From contig CM055201.1 in assembly GCA_029224185.1 (NCBI GenBank), positions 2,385,418 through 2,449,417 on the forward strand: a stretch of 64,000 bases of DNA, in the 5' to 3' direction. Positions 12,261 through 23,700 of this stretch are shown here, piece after piece. The notes under the pieces were generated by a model. It did no database searches, was not told the DNA's origin, and worked only from the letters and a program-made list of their open reading frames with translations. Origin of the DNA: Karalla daura (taxonomy: Eukaryota > Chordata > Actinopteri > Chaetodontiformes > Leiognathidae). Numbering within the stretch: position 1 is the stretch's first letter; each line of letters starts with the position of its first letter. A program made the translations under genes and the position numbers.

Positions 12261-12980
12261 TAGCGTCGCAACCTGTTGAAGAGCCGAGCGTCTGGCACAA
12301 GTGTAGTGTTTGATATTGTCGGGCTTTTTCTGACTGCCGACGACTAGGCGCTGCGTTTAAATGAAAAGCACTTTCAGTCCCTGACTTTGTGTTGTTGTTT
12401 GTCTCATGGTAAGGCAACAATCTGTCAAGTAACAGGAGTCATCGAAGGCTGCCGATAGGGTTAGCTGATGAGTTGTGGCTAATATCAAGCTAATGTTCGC
12501 GTGCTTCTTTGCTACATTGCTATCTCTTTTATTTTGTCCTGCCAGATCTATGGAGATTATCACAACTCATCTGTGTGAAACTGTCAAATAGATCTCATTT
12601 GTGTTACTGGGAGTATCTGTATTGTTCGTGATAAGCACATCGCCATATTGCAATCAGAAATGAAAAAAGCTAAGGTTAAAAAAAGTAGCATTAAAAGTAT
12701 TCAAAGTACGCCTTAAAATAGCCCAGTTTCCATTCTGCTTTGTTTCCTCTGTAAAAGCCTGAATATATCTGTCAAAATCCCCGTTTGACAGGCCATTGTT
12801 GTTGTTCAATTCATTCAGTCCTACAGAAATGCGTTATTGAGAAATTGAGTTATATTCCACATATAGGACAGTTGGGCTCCCCTGATGTTATTCCTTGACC
12901 TCTGTTCTCTTCTGACCTCTTGATTGGTGAGGTCGGTTGGAAATGTTAATCGCCCACACGCTCTTTGACAGAGGAAAGCA

Positions 12981-15900
12981 ATGAGAACTCGCTCCAGTTC
13001 TCCACCGATTCATCTCCACGTCAACGACGTCACGCCGGTCCACGTGCATGTGAAGAGCCAGAGGAAGAGTCCTGCCAGGTCTCCTCAGGTGCGAGAGGTT
13101 CTTCTGTTCATAACCGATGTTGTTTGTCACTCTTCATTCTTTTAGTAAGTCATTATGCAGGCTTTGAAGTTGTACATTTCCGGATCTAAAGTGAGGAGAG
13201 TTTGCGAGACTCATTTCTAGTAGTAGTAGTTCACTTTCTCACAAAGTGTAGTCATCATGGACAGGCTTGACAGGAGTCAGTAATCATGCTGCACACATTG
13301 TGCTTTTTAAGGGAAAAGCCAAGGTCAACAGAGGAAGCCCTCCGACGGCCAAGGTCAAAACCCGAGTGCCATGGATCCCACCGGGAAAGGCCTCCATACG
13401 GGATACTTCGTATAAGTGGGAGGTAATGGGACTTTGAGGAAAACTGTCGACAAATCCTGCCTTATTTTGATTAAAAGATGAATTTTCTCTCAGCATGCTC
13501 AAAATCAGACGCGATGGAGGGACGTAGTGCTTGTCGTACAATGCTTCCACAGCAAGAGGGTCGCCGATTTGTATCCTGACCCTGGCCTTCCTATGTGGAG
13601 TGCAAGTTCTCTGTGTGTGTGCACGAAAACATGCATTCAGATCAATGGGAGACTCTAAATTCTATCTAGGTGTGTGTGCGGGAGTGACCGCTATGTGTGT
13701 GTGCTCCCTGCGATGGACTGGAGACCAGTCCAGGTTGGGTTCCAAGCCTTCGTGCCGTGTGCCACTGCCTATAAATAGCGGAACGTAGCGGATGATGGAG
13801 CGGATACTCAAACTCTTCATTTGCGCCAAAGGGCCCAACGCACTGCCTCGAGGTCACAGTGCCACTTCCCGAACGAGAACCGGAGCGTTCCCAGTCTGCA
13901 CTGCAATTGGCGGACTTCACCTCTGAGGACGAAGAAGGGCTGCACGGACGGATCAGCCACTATGAGAGAAAGATCGACAGTTTACTGACTGAAGTCAGCT
14001 CCCTGAAGAACGAGGTCAGTTTCCCCTGCTTCCGCTTTGATCTCCCCAGGGCAAACATCACGCTGCATTCATTTACACAGCACCTTTCATCAACACAAAG
14101 TGCGAGACAAAGGGCTTTGCAATGCAAGACAATCCCGAGCGGGATGACAAGCTCTCTGCAAGGTGCCCGGCTCTGTGCCTGCAGGTGGAGCTGAGGAAGA
14201 GGGAGCAGCTGCTGGAGCAGCGGTCTGACCAGCTGACTGCATCTCACCGGGTGATCGCCGAGCAGGAGGAGGAGCTGGCCGAGGTCACCAAGGAGCTGCA
14301 GGAGACCGAGAGGGAGAACACGCGCTTACGGCAGTCCATGGACAAGATGCTGGAGGAGAGCGACTACAGCAGGCAAATGTTGCGCTAAATCCCTCCTGTA
14401 GCTTAGTTACAGCCTAGTTACCTTAGTTTGAACATAGTTAGCCTAGTTACCTTAGTTTGAACTAACATGAAGTTTCCTCCCACAGTCTAAACTGCCTTTA
14501 GGTGAGACTAGGTGTGCCCCAGAGCAGGCAAGATCATTGAAGGATGGACGCAAAGCCACGAGTGGCTGCATTTGGTGTAACATTTACCTGACTTCCCCCT
14601 GCCACGCACTGTCCAGACTTAGATAAGATTAGACAGTACCGTGTTCACCCCCAAAGGAAAAGAGAAAAGTACAGCAGCCCCAAATTGTACTAAAGAACGT
14701 CTCATCCGCGACATACAATGTGATGCACAGTACACAGTACACGTCGACATCCGTGTGGACCACAGAGGGGAATGTGGCTCTTCTTGCTCGTGTCTTGTTG
14801 CAGCAGATTGGACGGGGAGGTAATGCGCCACGGCAGGGATGCTCTGCTCAGGACGCTGGTGGAGGCTGAGGAGGACGGGACAGCCGCCGCCAAGCAAGTG
14901 TCGGCCCTGCAAGAGTCTGTGTCCAAGTTATGCAGTGCCAGTGGCAGCGTGGGTATCACACCGGCGTCCCCCGCCTCTTGAGAGCCTGCTTAAAACTCCC
15001 CTTTGAGTTTTTAATATGAATTGTATTTGTGCACTTGGGCATGATAGTTCTCACGTCTCACCCGCTAACGTGGGAGACGTTGAACATTTGTTCTGTTTAA
15101 CTGCTGAGAGGACCAAATAATGGAAGGAGTAAACCGCCTTTTAATGGATTATTTCCAACATCTGTCCATCCTCTCTCTGGTGAAGAGGCTCTCTGGGTCT
15201 GAATCGTCACACTTGGCCTCTCAGAGGAAGCTGCTGCTCCAGAAACTCGAGGCGTTTGAGGCGACCAACCGAACGCTACGCCACCTTCTCCGAGAGCAGC
15301 AAGGATCCCAGGTACTGTGTGTGTGTGTGTGTGCGTGCGTGTGTGGATGTTTACAAAAGCCGTCTTTACTTGCACTGGAATCACAGGGAGTCCTGGGGTC
15401 TGAGGAGTCCGGTGTATGTTATGGGAAAAGCTAAACCTATATGATGCAGAATGAATTGAAAAAAAACTTTATGGAAGATCTGTGTGGAGACTCTTACCCA
15501 GATTCTTATCCTTGCCCTAACCCTTTTCTGCAGAGACGCTCTCTGAGCAGACTGAGTAACCCCCCCTGTGCGTTTGAGCAGATGGAGACGATCCGACTGT
15601 CCGAGCAAAAGGACGAGTTCCTCAAGAGGCTGGCTGACACGGAGGCAGAAAATGCTGTGAGTTTAAAAGATGTCCACTTTCTTTCGGTTCAGCTTTTTCA
15701 TTCAATAGGATGCTTTCCCCAAGTATTTCCTTCTTTTCATCATCATGCCAAACATATTAATGTCTACCCATGATTAATAATGCGGATAATAAGATATACG
15801 ATTTATATTAGTCTCTTGTAAGTACCGCTGATGTGTGAAATGTCTCCTCTGTCTCGTCTGCCTCTCCCTTTACAGCATCTCGTGGTGAAACTTCAAGAGA

Positions 15901-18900
15901 AAGAGAGAGAGGTCAATGAACTCGCCAATATCCTGGATACCGAAAAGGTACTGTGAGGGCAGCTGTCCGTCTCGGACCTGGTATTGAAACATTAAGCTGA
16001 GCACACGGTACAGGCACAAACAAAACAGGACGTTGTGTCTCGTGTTAACGGTGCAGACTTTTCAAAATGCAGAGCAATGCGAGGAGCACGGCCGACCTGT
16101 CCAAGAGCCTGGAAGTGACCAGGGCTCACTTACAACGACAGCTCCACAGCAAAGAGGCCGAGAACAACCGGCTCTCTGTCCAGATAAAGGTTCGTCACTG
16201 TCCTGGTCTACCCGTCGTAGAGGATCGAGTACTTGGCAGATGGAGTTTGAGTGCTTTTGTCCAAAAAAAAAAAAAACAACCGCGGTGTGATTGTCGACAC
16301 TGGAAAGCTTAAGCAGCCGCGCTCCCCTGGCTCGGGGACGCCTCTCCTTCATGGGTGCAGAACCTGGAGCGCGCCACCAACCAGCAGAAGGCGGAGGTGG
16401 GCCATTTGACGGGGCAGCTGGGCAGGCTGAAGGAGCAGGCCGGCGCGGACCGGGAGGCGCTGAAGCGAGCCACGCGAGCCCAGAAACAGCGAGCCGAGCG
16501 CAGCGAGGACGCTGCGGACCAGCTGAGCGCCCAGCTTCTGGACATGGTAAGGCCGTGGTGGCAGGCAGCAGACCCAGCCCTTCTACCAAACCTCCCTCTG
16601 GTCTCAAAGTCTGGTTCGCGTCTTCGTGACAGGAGAAGCAGTTGGCTGACGCACTGTGTTCTGCTGAGAGCTGGCAGAGTCGCCATGCCCAAGAGGTGAA
16701 GGACAAGAGTAAACTGGAAATCGAGGTGTCCCTGTTGACCAGGTCAGTGCAGCTCCCTCTCTCTGTGTCCTCGGTGTCTCCGCCCACTTCCAGCAGGAAT
16801 CCATTCAGTGATGCATGAACCACCCGAATGTCAAAAGTGAAGTGAATTGGTTCCAGCTTCAAAGCCCGCGTGAACGTTTTCAACGCTGCCGGTTTATGGA
16901 AAGACCTCGTGACCGCACACGAGAAGTGACGGGCGTTCTGTGACGTCACGCAGCCGCGTCGCGGAGCTGATGGAGCAGCTGCGAGGCGCGGAGGATGAAG
17001 GACGAGCGGAGAGAGAGGCCCTCCTGGACCGCCTGCACAGACTGACCGCAGAGAGCACCGCTGCTCAACTGGAGAACCAAACTCTCAAGGTAAGGGTCCG
17101 CAGAATCACTGGACGGTCCAAAGCTAAAGCGATGGGCGTCATTATGCCTCTGTGAATCCCAAGTGACAGCCAGGAGTGCTTCTGTATACCCTGAATATTC
17201 CCGCTTTGCACGGGCAGGCAAGTGTGTATGCCAACAATGCCACCTCCTGGATACTTAACAACTGCCTCTGGAGAGTAGCAAGGATGAACTCGAACATTGA
17301 GCTCACCTTGCTTTGCCCTTGTCCCAGTCATTACGAAACTGTTTTGCTTTTGTGTCTTGGCTTGGCTGAATGACTGAGAAACTCGCTTGATCCTGCGTGA
17401 CCCTGTCAGGCTGCAGCATCCGCGGTGGAGGAAAAGCTGGCGTCGTCCCAGTCTGAGCTGCAGGAGGTCAAGGGTTCCGTCCAGCAATATGAAAGCCTGT
17501 TGGACAGCTACAAGATTCAAGTACGTGCGACTGCGAGACTGCGAGAGATTGCGACGGCGCAGAAGGACGCCGCCGACTGTAACTCGCAGGCTGTCTGAAA
17601 CTCACCTCTCTTTCGGGTTCCCCCCCCGACGGGGCACAGGTCGGGAAAACCCGGGCCGAGGCCGACGAGTACTGCGCGCAGCTGGCCAGGGCCGAGCGAG
17701 AGGCGCAGGCGGCGCGGCAGGAGCTGGAGCAGGAGATCGGCGCGGTGCGCAGGGAGCTGCTGGCTCGGCTGGCCGAGCTGGAGCCCCTGCCCGCCAGCCT
17801 GCAGCGCTCCGAGCGGCAGCTGCAGGAGGCCCAGGACAGGGAGCGCGAGCAGGAGAGACGCGGCATGGAGCTCGGCACGGCCCTGGCCGAGCTCCGCATG
17901 AAGGTGACGGCGGCCCTCTGCACTGTGAACTCGTGTCATTGTGAGAGAAACGTTCACGTGAGGGGTGTGCGGGTGCGTTTCCCTTGCCTTCCCCCAGTGT
18001 GAGCTGGAGGGGGGCTCCAGCGGGGCCCAGTTGGTGTCAGACGTGTAAGATGAATGATTCACACCTTATTGACTTTAATAAAGCAGCAAACTAAAAACTC
18101 CTTCATGGACCTTGAAAATGTTCCCTCTCCTTTTCAAACTGAAGCTATTGTTACATTTAAAGAAAATTGGATGGGGGTTATGTAGGTTATATTGGAGAGA
18201 TGTATGAATTTGCATCCACACCTGTCCTGCATTTTCTCCATATTGAGGGCAATAACGGATAAGAGTCCTGTGAGTTGTGCTACTGTCAGTGTTCTTATTT
18301 TGCATGTCCATCGTTGTTACGAGTGACATGACAATACTTCATTCACAAATGAGAAGACACGTTTCAACCATATCACTTGAGGCATTATAAAGTTCATGCA
18401 GTTTCTTTTACCATATACTACTACGGTAGATGGGTTCAAAGACGTCGATTAAGGATCTGTGTTTCCGATAGGCGGAGACCCAGGGGAGCCAAATGGAGCT
18501 TCTGAGGCAGAAGAACAAGATGCTGATGGAAGAGAACAGGCAACACCAGCAGCAAGTTGAGAGTTTGGAGAGGTCGGTCCGCACTGCCTCCTTCCCCCAC
18601 CGATCGTCTTCCAACTGCAACAGTCAAGCTCCGAGTTAAAATATTGTCAAACGAAAGTTTCAGTCGTAACTATGGCTCTATGACCAGAGGCTACCACCAG
18701 AGGTGGTGCTTCTGAACATTCCCCTTTGCACAGTTTGAGTATGTATATCAATAATGTCACCCGTGACCCAAGAGCGACTATGTTTTCCGGTGTCACCCAA
18801 GGACACTTTCCCTCCGAATATTCTCATAAAAACACCAGGATCCTGAGTGACAGAGTGCCCTGAAGTTACATCTCTAACTGGCTCCGTTTGATCCCTGCTG

Positions 18901-21097
18901 ACTGCCAGAGGTGGGGCTCCAAGCCCTGAATTGTTTACTCTAGCGTGTTAAAATGATAGCGCCACGACATACCATTTAAGATTAGGGAGAGATTTGCATT
19001 TGTCCAGGTGGGACTGCAACAAATGACTTCCATCGATTGTTGTACTGCAGAATAGCGGATGGCGCTCTCGCCTGTGGTATGCTGGACAGGGTTCGCTGTT
19101 GCCAAGCTGAGGGGTCAGAGGTTGGGATGCCAGATTCAACTGTGCAGGACATAAATATCGCTGGTTACTGGGAAGCGCTCATGCAATCCTCAGTTGTTGG
19201 GATATGGAGGATACATACATACAGGATTTATTGCCGACTAAGTCCAATGAATCGAATGTCAGGAGAAGGTCGCTGCAAAGGCAAGCGTCATTAGGAATCC
19301 AGCAGATCAATGATCACCCACTTTGTCTGGAGAGAGGAGTGAGACCTTGCATTACTGGAGAGAAGACGCCACTGTGTCTACATGTAACTACTAAAGGGGA
19401 CATATTATGGAAATCTGCATAGCCCTCCTCGCTACATATACCTCAGCTTCCGGAGTGAGGATCCGCCATTTTCTTGTCAACAGTGACTAGAGAGTTTCAC
19501 AAGAAAGTTACATACAATATTTCACAGATGGCATCTAAAACTCTGTAACATGGACTGTGTCAAGAGCTCTGGGAAATGACCAAAAGATTGCAAGAAGTTC
19601 AGCATCTGGTCAGGATGCGTTCCTAAATAGGTGTTCCAGGCATGTCCATGTCCATGAGGACACCCAGAGGAGGACGCAGGACATGCTGGAGAGATCGTCT
19701 CTCTCGGCTGACTTGGGAACGTCTTGGAATCCCCCCCAGAGGAGGGTGTAGCTGGGGAGAAAAGTGTCTGCGCTCCCCTGCTAAGAAGCCGGACTAAACA
19801 CACAAACGTGTCTGAATGTAAAAGAGTTGTGAGTGTCAAAAATGTGTTGATTGCACAACAGTCCCTCTGGCATGTTTCTCATCGCTGCTGCTGTCCGTCT
19901 GCGTGTTGTCCGGCAGGAAGTTGGAGGAGGCCGGCGGTCAGAACAGTGACCTTCTGGCGGTCATCGCCAAACGGGAAGACACCATCCACAGCAATCATCT
20001 CCATCTGGAGGAGAAAAGCAGGGAGTGTTCCCTGCTGAGCCAGAAGCTAGAGGAGGCTCTGGACGATGCTCGCCAGCAGGTTTGAAACCGTCGCTTAATA
20101 TTAAAATTCATACGAAGCGCATGGTTTAAAAACACAGTATTGTGTGAAGATGTGGCTCAGCCCCCTCAGTTAATCCAGCCTGCTCTGTGCCGGAACCACC
20201 CCCTAACCCCTAATCCTTACATAGTGCACTGCATGTACTACACTATAGGGATGGGTACAGTTATCCGGTACCACAATAGACAATACAAAAACAACAAATA
20301 ACAAATACTCTCCCATCCCACATAGATCGACACGCTTACATTCACAGATGACCGTATACTTACAGACACAGAAATACAGAGAAACAAGAACACCAAAGAA
20401 GGAGTCAAAGAGGAGATGAAGCAGTATCATTGATCATTGCATCACGTACTTCGGTCAAGTGGTTTGTTAGAGATGGCCGTCAGATTAACCCTTGTCCATT
20501 AAGGATGATAATAAAGTCAATGAATGCGTTATCACGAGACATCAGACCGATATAAAGACATAACTTATTATTTTGAGAAATGGACAGTAAAATGAACGAT
20601 ACATTTATGGTCATTCTCGGTTTCCATTGGCTGCCCCACCTCTGCTAGAGACTCGTATCATGACAAATCAGTCTTGTACCTTTTAAATTAAGTCCAGTGT
20701 GTCATCTCCAGATGTCAGAGACCAGAGAACGTGTTGCCACCAAAGAACGCTCCATCCAGGCCAAGATATTGGACCTGGAGACCCAACTTAGTAGAACTAC
20801 CTCTGAAATAAACCAACTACGACACAGTAAAGAGCAGGTAAAGGCCTTCACATTTAACCCAAAATCCGTGCATATGCCCGCCTGTCTTGGTTGTGGTCTA
20901 TGTACATTTACATCTATTGTGCTCAGGCGGAGCGACGGCACCAGAGCCGATTGCAGGACATGAAAGATCGCCTGGAGCAGTCGGACAGCACCAACCGAAG
21001 TCTGCAGAACTACATCCAGTTCCTCAAAGCCTCCTATGCTAATGTGTTTGGAGACCTGGCCCTCAACAGCTCACTGCGGGCCCCCTCACCCATCTGA
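12981..21097 (+). CDS. odf2: Outer dense fiber protein 2 (cenexin/ODF2), centriolar coiled-coil protein
   Basis: Scaffold of mother-centriole distal and subdistal appendages, needed for ciliogenesis, and of sperm outer dense fibres. Eighteen coding exons: 12981-13088, 13312-13422, 13832-14014, 14185-14372 (or 14378), 14804-14948, 15186-15311, 15582-15656, 15876-15947, 16073-16189, 16361-16546, 16633-16742, 16954-17089, 17410-17520, 17640-17903, 18472-18572, 19917-20079, 20712-20837, 20927-21097. Sum about 2493 nt, about 830 aa; human ODF2 is 829. Recognised blocks: N-terminal MRTRSSSPP, RVPWIPPGKAS, THCLEVTVPL, ERKIDSLL, LLLQKLEAFEATNRTLR, SKEAENNRL, KILDLETQLSRT and the C-terminal DRLEQSDSTNRS, SYANVFGD. 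After the basic, Pro-rich N-terminus (about 130 aa) the protein is continuous heptad coiled coil. The donor at 14373 is either GC-type (CAG|GCAAAT) or a weak GT six bases later; both keep the frame. Confidence 0.93.
13600..13800 (+). repeat. Decayed common teleost dispersed repeat in an odf2 intron
   Basis: This contains gggagactctaaattctatc, a gtgtgtgtg-rich stretch, then ccctgcgatggactggagac, agtccaggttgggttccaag and a terminal gcggatgatgg. I recognise that order from a very abundant teleost interspersed repeat. A second copy in the opposite orientation lies at 21690-21845. Confidence 0.55.
14380..14803 (+). other. odf2 intron 4
   Basis: A duplicated tagttaccttagtttgaac occurs at about 14416 and 14445. 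Nothing else is recognised; the ORFs here on both strands are chance frames. Confidence 0.5.
17165..17265. repeat. Diverged repeat related to 18690-18800
   Basis: Shared order: an agtgcttctg-type start, attccc then tttgcac, then tatgccaacaatg (17230) matching tatatcaataatg (18745) and a following gtcac/gccac. Two diverged copies of one interspersed repeat in neighbouring odf2 introns. Confidence 0.4.
17998..18048 (+). CDS. odf2: Probable alternative terminal exon of odf2
   Basis: Ninety-four bases after the 264-nt exon ending at 17903, a clean acceptor (cttcccccag) is followed in phase 0 by TGT GAG CTG GAG and 12 further codons, ending VSDV and TAA at 18046-18048. A canonical AATAAA follows at 18077-18082. 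This would give a truncated ODF2 of roughly 660 aa lacking the conserved C-terminal coiled coil. Acceptor, frame, stop and polyadenylation signal together make chance less likely. Use of the exon is inference. Confidence 0.5.
   Translation, partial: CELEGGSSGAQLVSDV
18077..18082 (+). terminator. odf2: Polyadenylation signal AATAAA after alternative odf2 exon
   Basis: Canonical hexamer 28 bases after the stop codon at 18046-18048. Confidence 0.5.
18690..18940. repeat. Interspersed repeat in odf2 intron
   Basis: The segment has flanking inverted pieces: tatgaccagaggctaccacc near 18691 and tgccagaggtggggctccaa near 18902. It shares sequence with 17165-17265. There is no coding potential, and the rest of the 18573-19916 intron holds the retroelement fragments listed separately. 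Confidence 0.4.
19040..19330 (+). repeat. Possible tRNA-derived SINE remnant
   Basis: gcggatggcgctctcgcctg followed about 17 bases later by agggttcgctgttgcc resembles the A-box to B-box layout of tRNA-derived fish SINEs (B-box GGTTCRANNCC, here degenerate). No cloverleaf can be folded, so this is not a tRNA gene. Confidence 0.3.
19560..19790 (+). mobile_element. Non-LTR retrotransposon 3'-end remnant
   Basis: 19670-19790 reads gaggacgcaggacatgctgg, then tctctcggctgacttgggaa, cgtcttggaatccccc, gaggagg and gctggggagaaaagtgtctg. This is a degenerate version of the C-terminus of fish RTE/Rex-type LINE proteins (pattern RLAWERLGIPPEE...VAGE). Frameshifts are present and it is not functional. It lies in the intron before the odf2 exon at 19917. 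Confidence 0.6.
20080..20711 (+). other. odf2 intron without recognised features
   Basis: This 632-bp intron is AT-leaning with no repeats or ORFs that I can support. Confidence 0.5.
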
Positions 21098-21510
21098 CTA
21101 TCAAAAAGGTATCATATGAGCACATTTCAGTCTGGTGCTGTGGCAACCTCCTGCCTAAACCTCCTGTTTAAACACACAAAGGAGCTAGAAGCTGCAATGA
21201 GGATTGTTAGATACATGGTTGCTTGTTTCTCACCTCTTTGAACCATCTGAATGAAGAGAAATACTTTCTATTAGCAGCTATCGGGGTATACTGTAAGAAT
21301 TGAAGACTTGTTTCAATTATGGTTTATCTAGAACTGAAATGGCAGACGTAACATAACTCTAATTTTGGAAAAGTAAAAAACAAGTTTTAGGGATTTTAAA
21401 AAGATTGAAAAGTGACTCTTGATTCTAGCATGAATACACCCCAAAAAATACTGTGATAGAGGACAATGTGTGAGTTTCTACCACTCCCAATAAATCTTAA
21501 AATTTCCTTG
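21098..21510 (+). terminator. odf2: odf2 3' UTR with polyadenylation signal
   Basis: The stop is TGA at 21095-21097. AT-rich sequence follows with AATAAA at 21489-21494, then a T-rich stretch (ttccttgacttttttctgg), which is a plausible cleavage context. 3' UTR about 0.4 kb. Confidence 0.6.
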
Positions 21511-21689
21511 ACTTTCCTTGACTTTTTTCTGGGACGTCGTAGTAAGTTATCGACAGTTATCTCCAAGCCTCGCAATAGTTAAGTAGGTTCTGTATCGTCT
21601 CATAAAGGATTTCAACACCCGTAACTTGATTCAAATCAGACATGTTATGAAGGATGAAATGGACAAAAGGCGCACATAAAGTGAAAGCA

Positions 21690-21845
21690 GGGTGGACAGC
21701 CCTGGACAGGTCACCGGTCTATCACAGGGACCCTGCACAATCGATCTGAGCATGCGTCTTTGGACTATGGAAGGAAACCTGAGTACCTAGAAACCCCCCC
21801 CCCCCCTCCCCCCCACACACACACACACACAGGGAGAGCATGTGT
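21690..21845 (-). repeat. Common teleost dispersed repeat, opposite orientation to 13600-13800
   Basis: ggtggacagccctggacagg, tcaccggtctatcacaggga, then gcgtctttggactatggaag, gaaacctgagtacctagaaa, a C-run, a CA-run and agggagagcatg follow the order of the abundant fish repeat in reverse. The embedded poly-C and CA tracts are part of this decayed copy. Confidence 0.6.
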
Positions 21846-22039
21846 GTGTGTGTCACAAATTCTCTCTGGGCTCTTGTATTGTACAGATAGTGTTTTTGTA
21901 CCACTACTTGACTGGATACCTGTTGGCAATACAAAACCAAAATGTGTTTCTCTGTTAATGAAAACATGACTTCCATTATGTTACCACGTGTGTAGCTTTT
22001 CTAAGTGCTGGGATATTACAGCCATGGAAGTGGGTAAAG

Positions 22040-22112
22040 ATGATGGATGGATAGATGGATGGATAGATGGATGGATGGATGGATGGATGGATGGATGGAT
22101 GGATGGATGGAG
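22040..22112. repeat. (GGAT)n/(GATG)n microsatellite
   Basis: Tandem GGAT units, the first few interrupted by gata. Confidence 0.9.
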
Positions 22113-22417
22113 TCATACACTGACTATATACTGGGTCCATCACAGTCTCCCAGAGAGCCCAATATTGGTCCAAAACATAATTTATATTCAGTTGCTACTA
22201 GTTTCAGAGAAAGACAGAAATTTCATCCACTTTAAAAGCTAGCAAATATTTGATGTGTTAGCTTGGTCAAATTATTCTTCATTTGTACTTTATTTTTTGG
22301 TAAGGGCTGCTGTTGCTTTGGGTGGCACACTGTGGTTAATTCAGAATGAAAGTTTCAGAAATGTATGACAGCTCTGTGTGTATTATTTCACGCCAGACCT
22401 ACTTTCTTCCTTTACAG

Positions 22418-22805
22418 AGTCACTCCCCACAGTCCCTAGAGTTGGGTGAGTGGGCCAAAGCATTTTGTAGCCAACCCAGTCGTTGTCCTAATCTGGAGAC
22501 CCCTCGGTCATCATTATTTTAGCGTAGTCGCTGTAATCCGCTGTAATCCAGCTAGCATGTCATTGCAACAGTGAATCAAATAACTCAAGATTTTTTATAA
22601 TTAATTATTTCTTGTGACCTGTATGTGCACGTGGAGCACAAATGTCAATGCAAAAGTTTTGCAACGACATGCTAGCTGAACCCTCCGGATTACAGCGACT
22701 ATGCTAAGATAATGCTAACCGGGCCTCCTTGTAGTCCACCCATCTGGGTGGGCTACAAAACGCTTTGGCCCACTCATCCAACTCTAGGGACTGTGGTGAG
22801 GGACT
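22418..22805. mobile_element. 388-bp MITE-like element with long terminal inverted repeats
   Basis: 22418-22462 (agtcactccccacagtccct, then agagttgggtgagtgggcc) is the near-perfect reverse complement of 22762-22805. The inverted similarity continues inward: tagcgtagtcgctgtaatcc near 22522 pairs with ggattacagcgactatgcta near 22687, and gctagcatgtc near 22552 with gacatgctagc near 22664. The terminal inverted repeats are therefore about 150 bp around an AT-rich loop. No ORF. No clear target-site duplication found. The 22806-23600 flank is AT-rich with no gene seen. Confidence 0.75.
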
Positions 22806-23602
22806 CAATTTCACCTGGGGTGGAGTATCCCTTGAACTTCGAGTCACAACTGAAATTCATGTTTATCACCAGATTGAACAGACTACCTTTCATTGCAACA
22901 TGTTATATATAATTAATTTATTTATTTATTTTGCACTGAATGCTTGTTAACATGTTATACCCCCTCAAAAAACTCCCAACAGCCAGGCTAACATCACAAA
23001 GCCATACTTGACACACTACACACTGTATTGATGCTCTGATGTTGTTTGGGCCTGTAAACGTGGGTGCTATTCCTGTCCTTTGGTTTCTACAAGCCAGTAT
23101 ATGAGAACTGCGAGTTTTGGTTTAGAGATTAACAAACTGTTTAATCAAGAGTTGTTTTATTGTGCTTTGTTTTGGGAACCTATTCATGAAGTCCAGTTAA
23201 TACTTAATGTCCACTGTGGCTGACTTAAAAATAACAATAAAGGCAACAAAAAACAAGATGTTTGTGAAATGCTTGAGTCTAACTTATTGAATATCGGAAA
23301 TGTCCCTGTAATTTCCTCTAAAATGTTTTTTTTCCTGAAAGGTTTTGAACTTCAGGGCCAGAACAGAACAGTGAATCAACCAATATGTAGCAGCTCATGA
23401 AAGGATTATTTCTGGCCTGCAGCCCCTTGTGGCAGTCAGCTGATGGAACTGCTGTAAGAAACCCGTACAGAAAACACAGGCGCTCATTTCAGGGCTCACA
23501 TGCTTTTTATTCACGGTTGGTCATGTATCTATGAACTGAGAGTAACTAAAAACTGGCAATGTTTGAAGCCATGCGCAGAAATGGCATTGGTTTAAAATAA
23601 AA

Positions 23603-23633
<31 letters not shown>

Positions 23634-23700
23634 CATCTATCTATCTATCTATCTATCGTAAGATAAGTACTTTATTTATCCCCGAAGGAAAATTATTCAG
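23603..23700. repeat. (CTAT)n microsatellite with LINE-like 3' tail
   Basis: Tandem CTAT from about 23604 to 23657 is followed by taagtactttatttatcccc and gaaggaaaatta. I associate that junction (tetranucleotide repeat next to an ...actttatt.atccccgaagg... motif) with 3' ends of teleost LINEs. Confidence 0.5.

Noticed and set aside
15532..15581. Extended 5' part of odf2 exon 7 (RRSLSRLSNPP...)
   Set aside because: An acceptor at 15581 gives the length that matches human ODF2 exactly; the longer form would insert 17 residues, though it stays in frame and cannot be fully excluded.
16062..16949. 295-aa minus-strand ORF
   Set aside because: Antisense shadow of odf2 coiled-coil exons 16073-16742; no splice logic or similarity of its own.
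19040..19110. Possible tRNA gene
   Set aside because: A- and B-box-like words are degenerate and no cloverleaf forms; kept only as a possible SINE relic.
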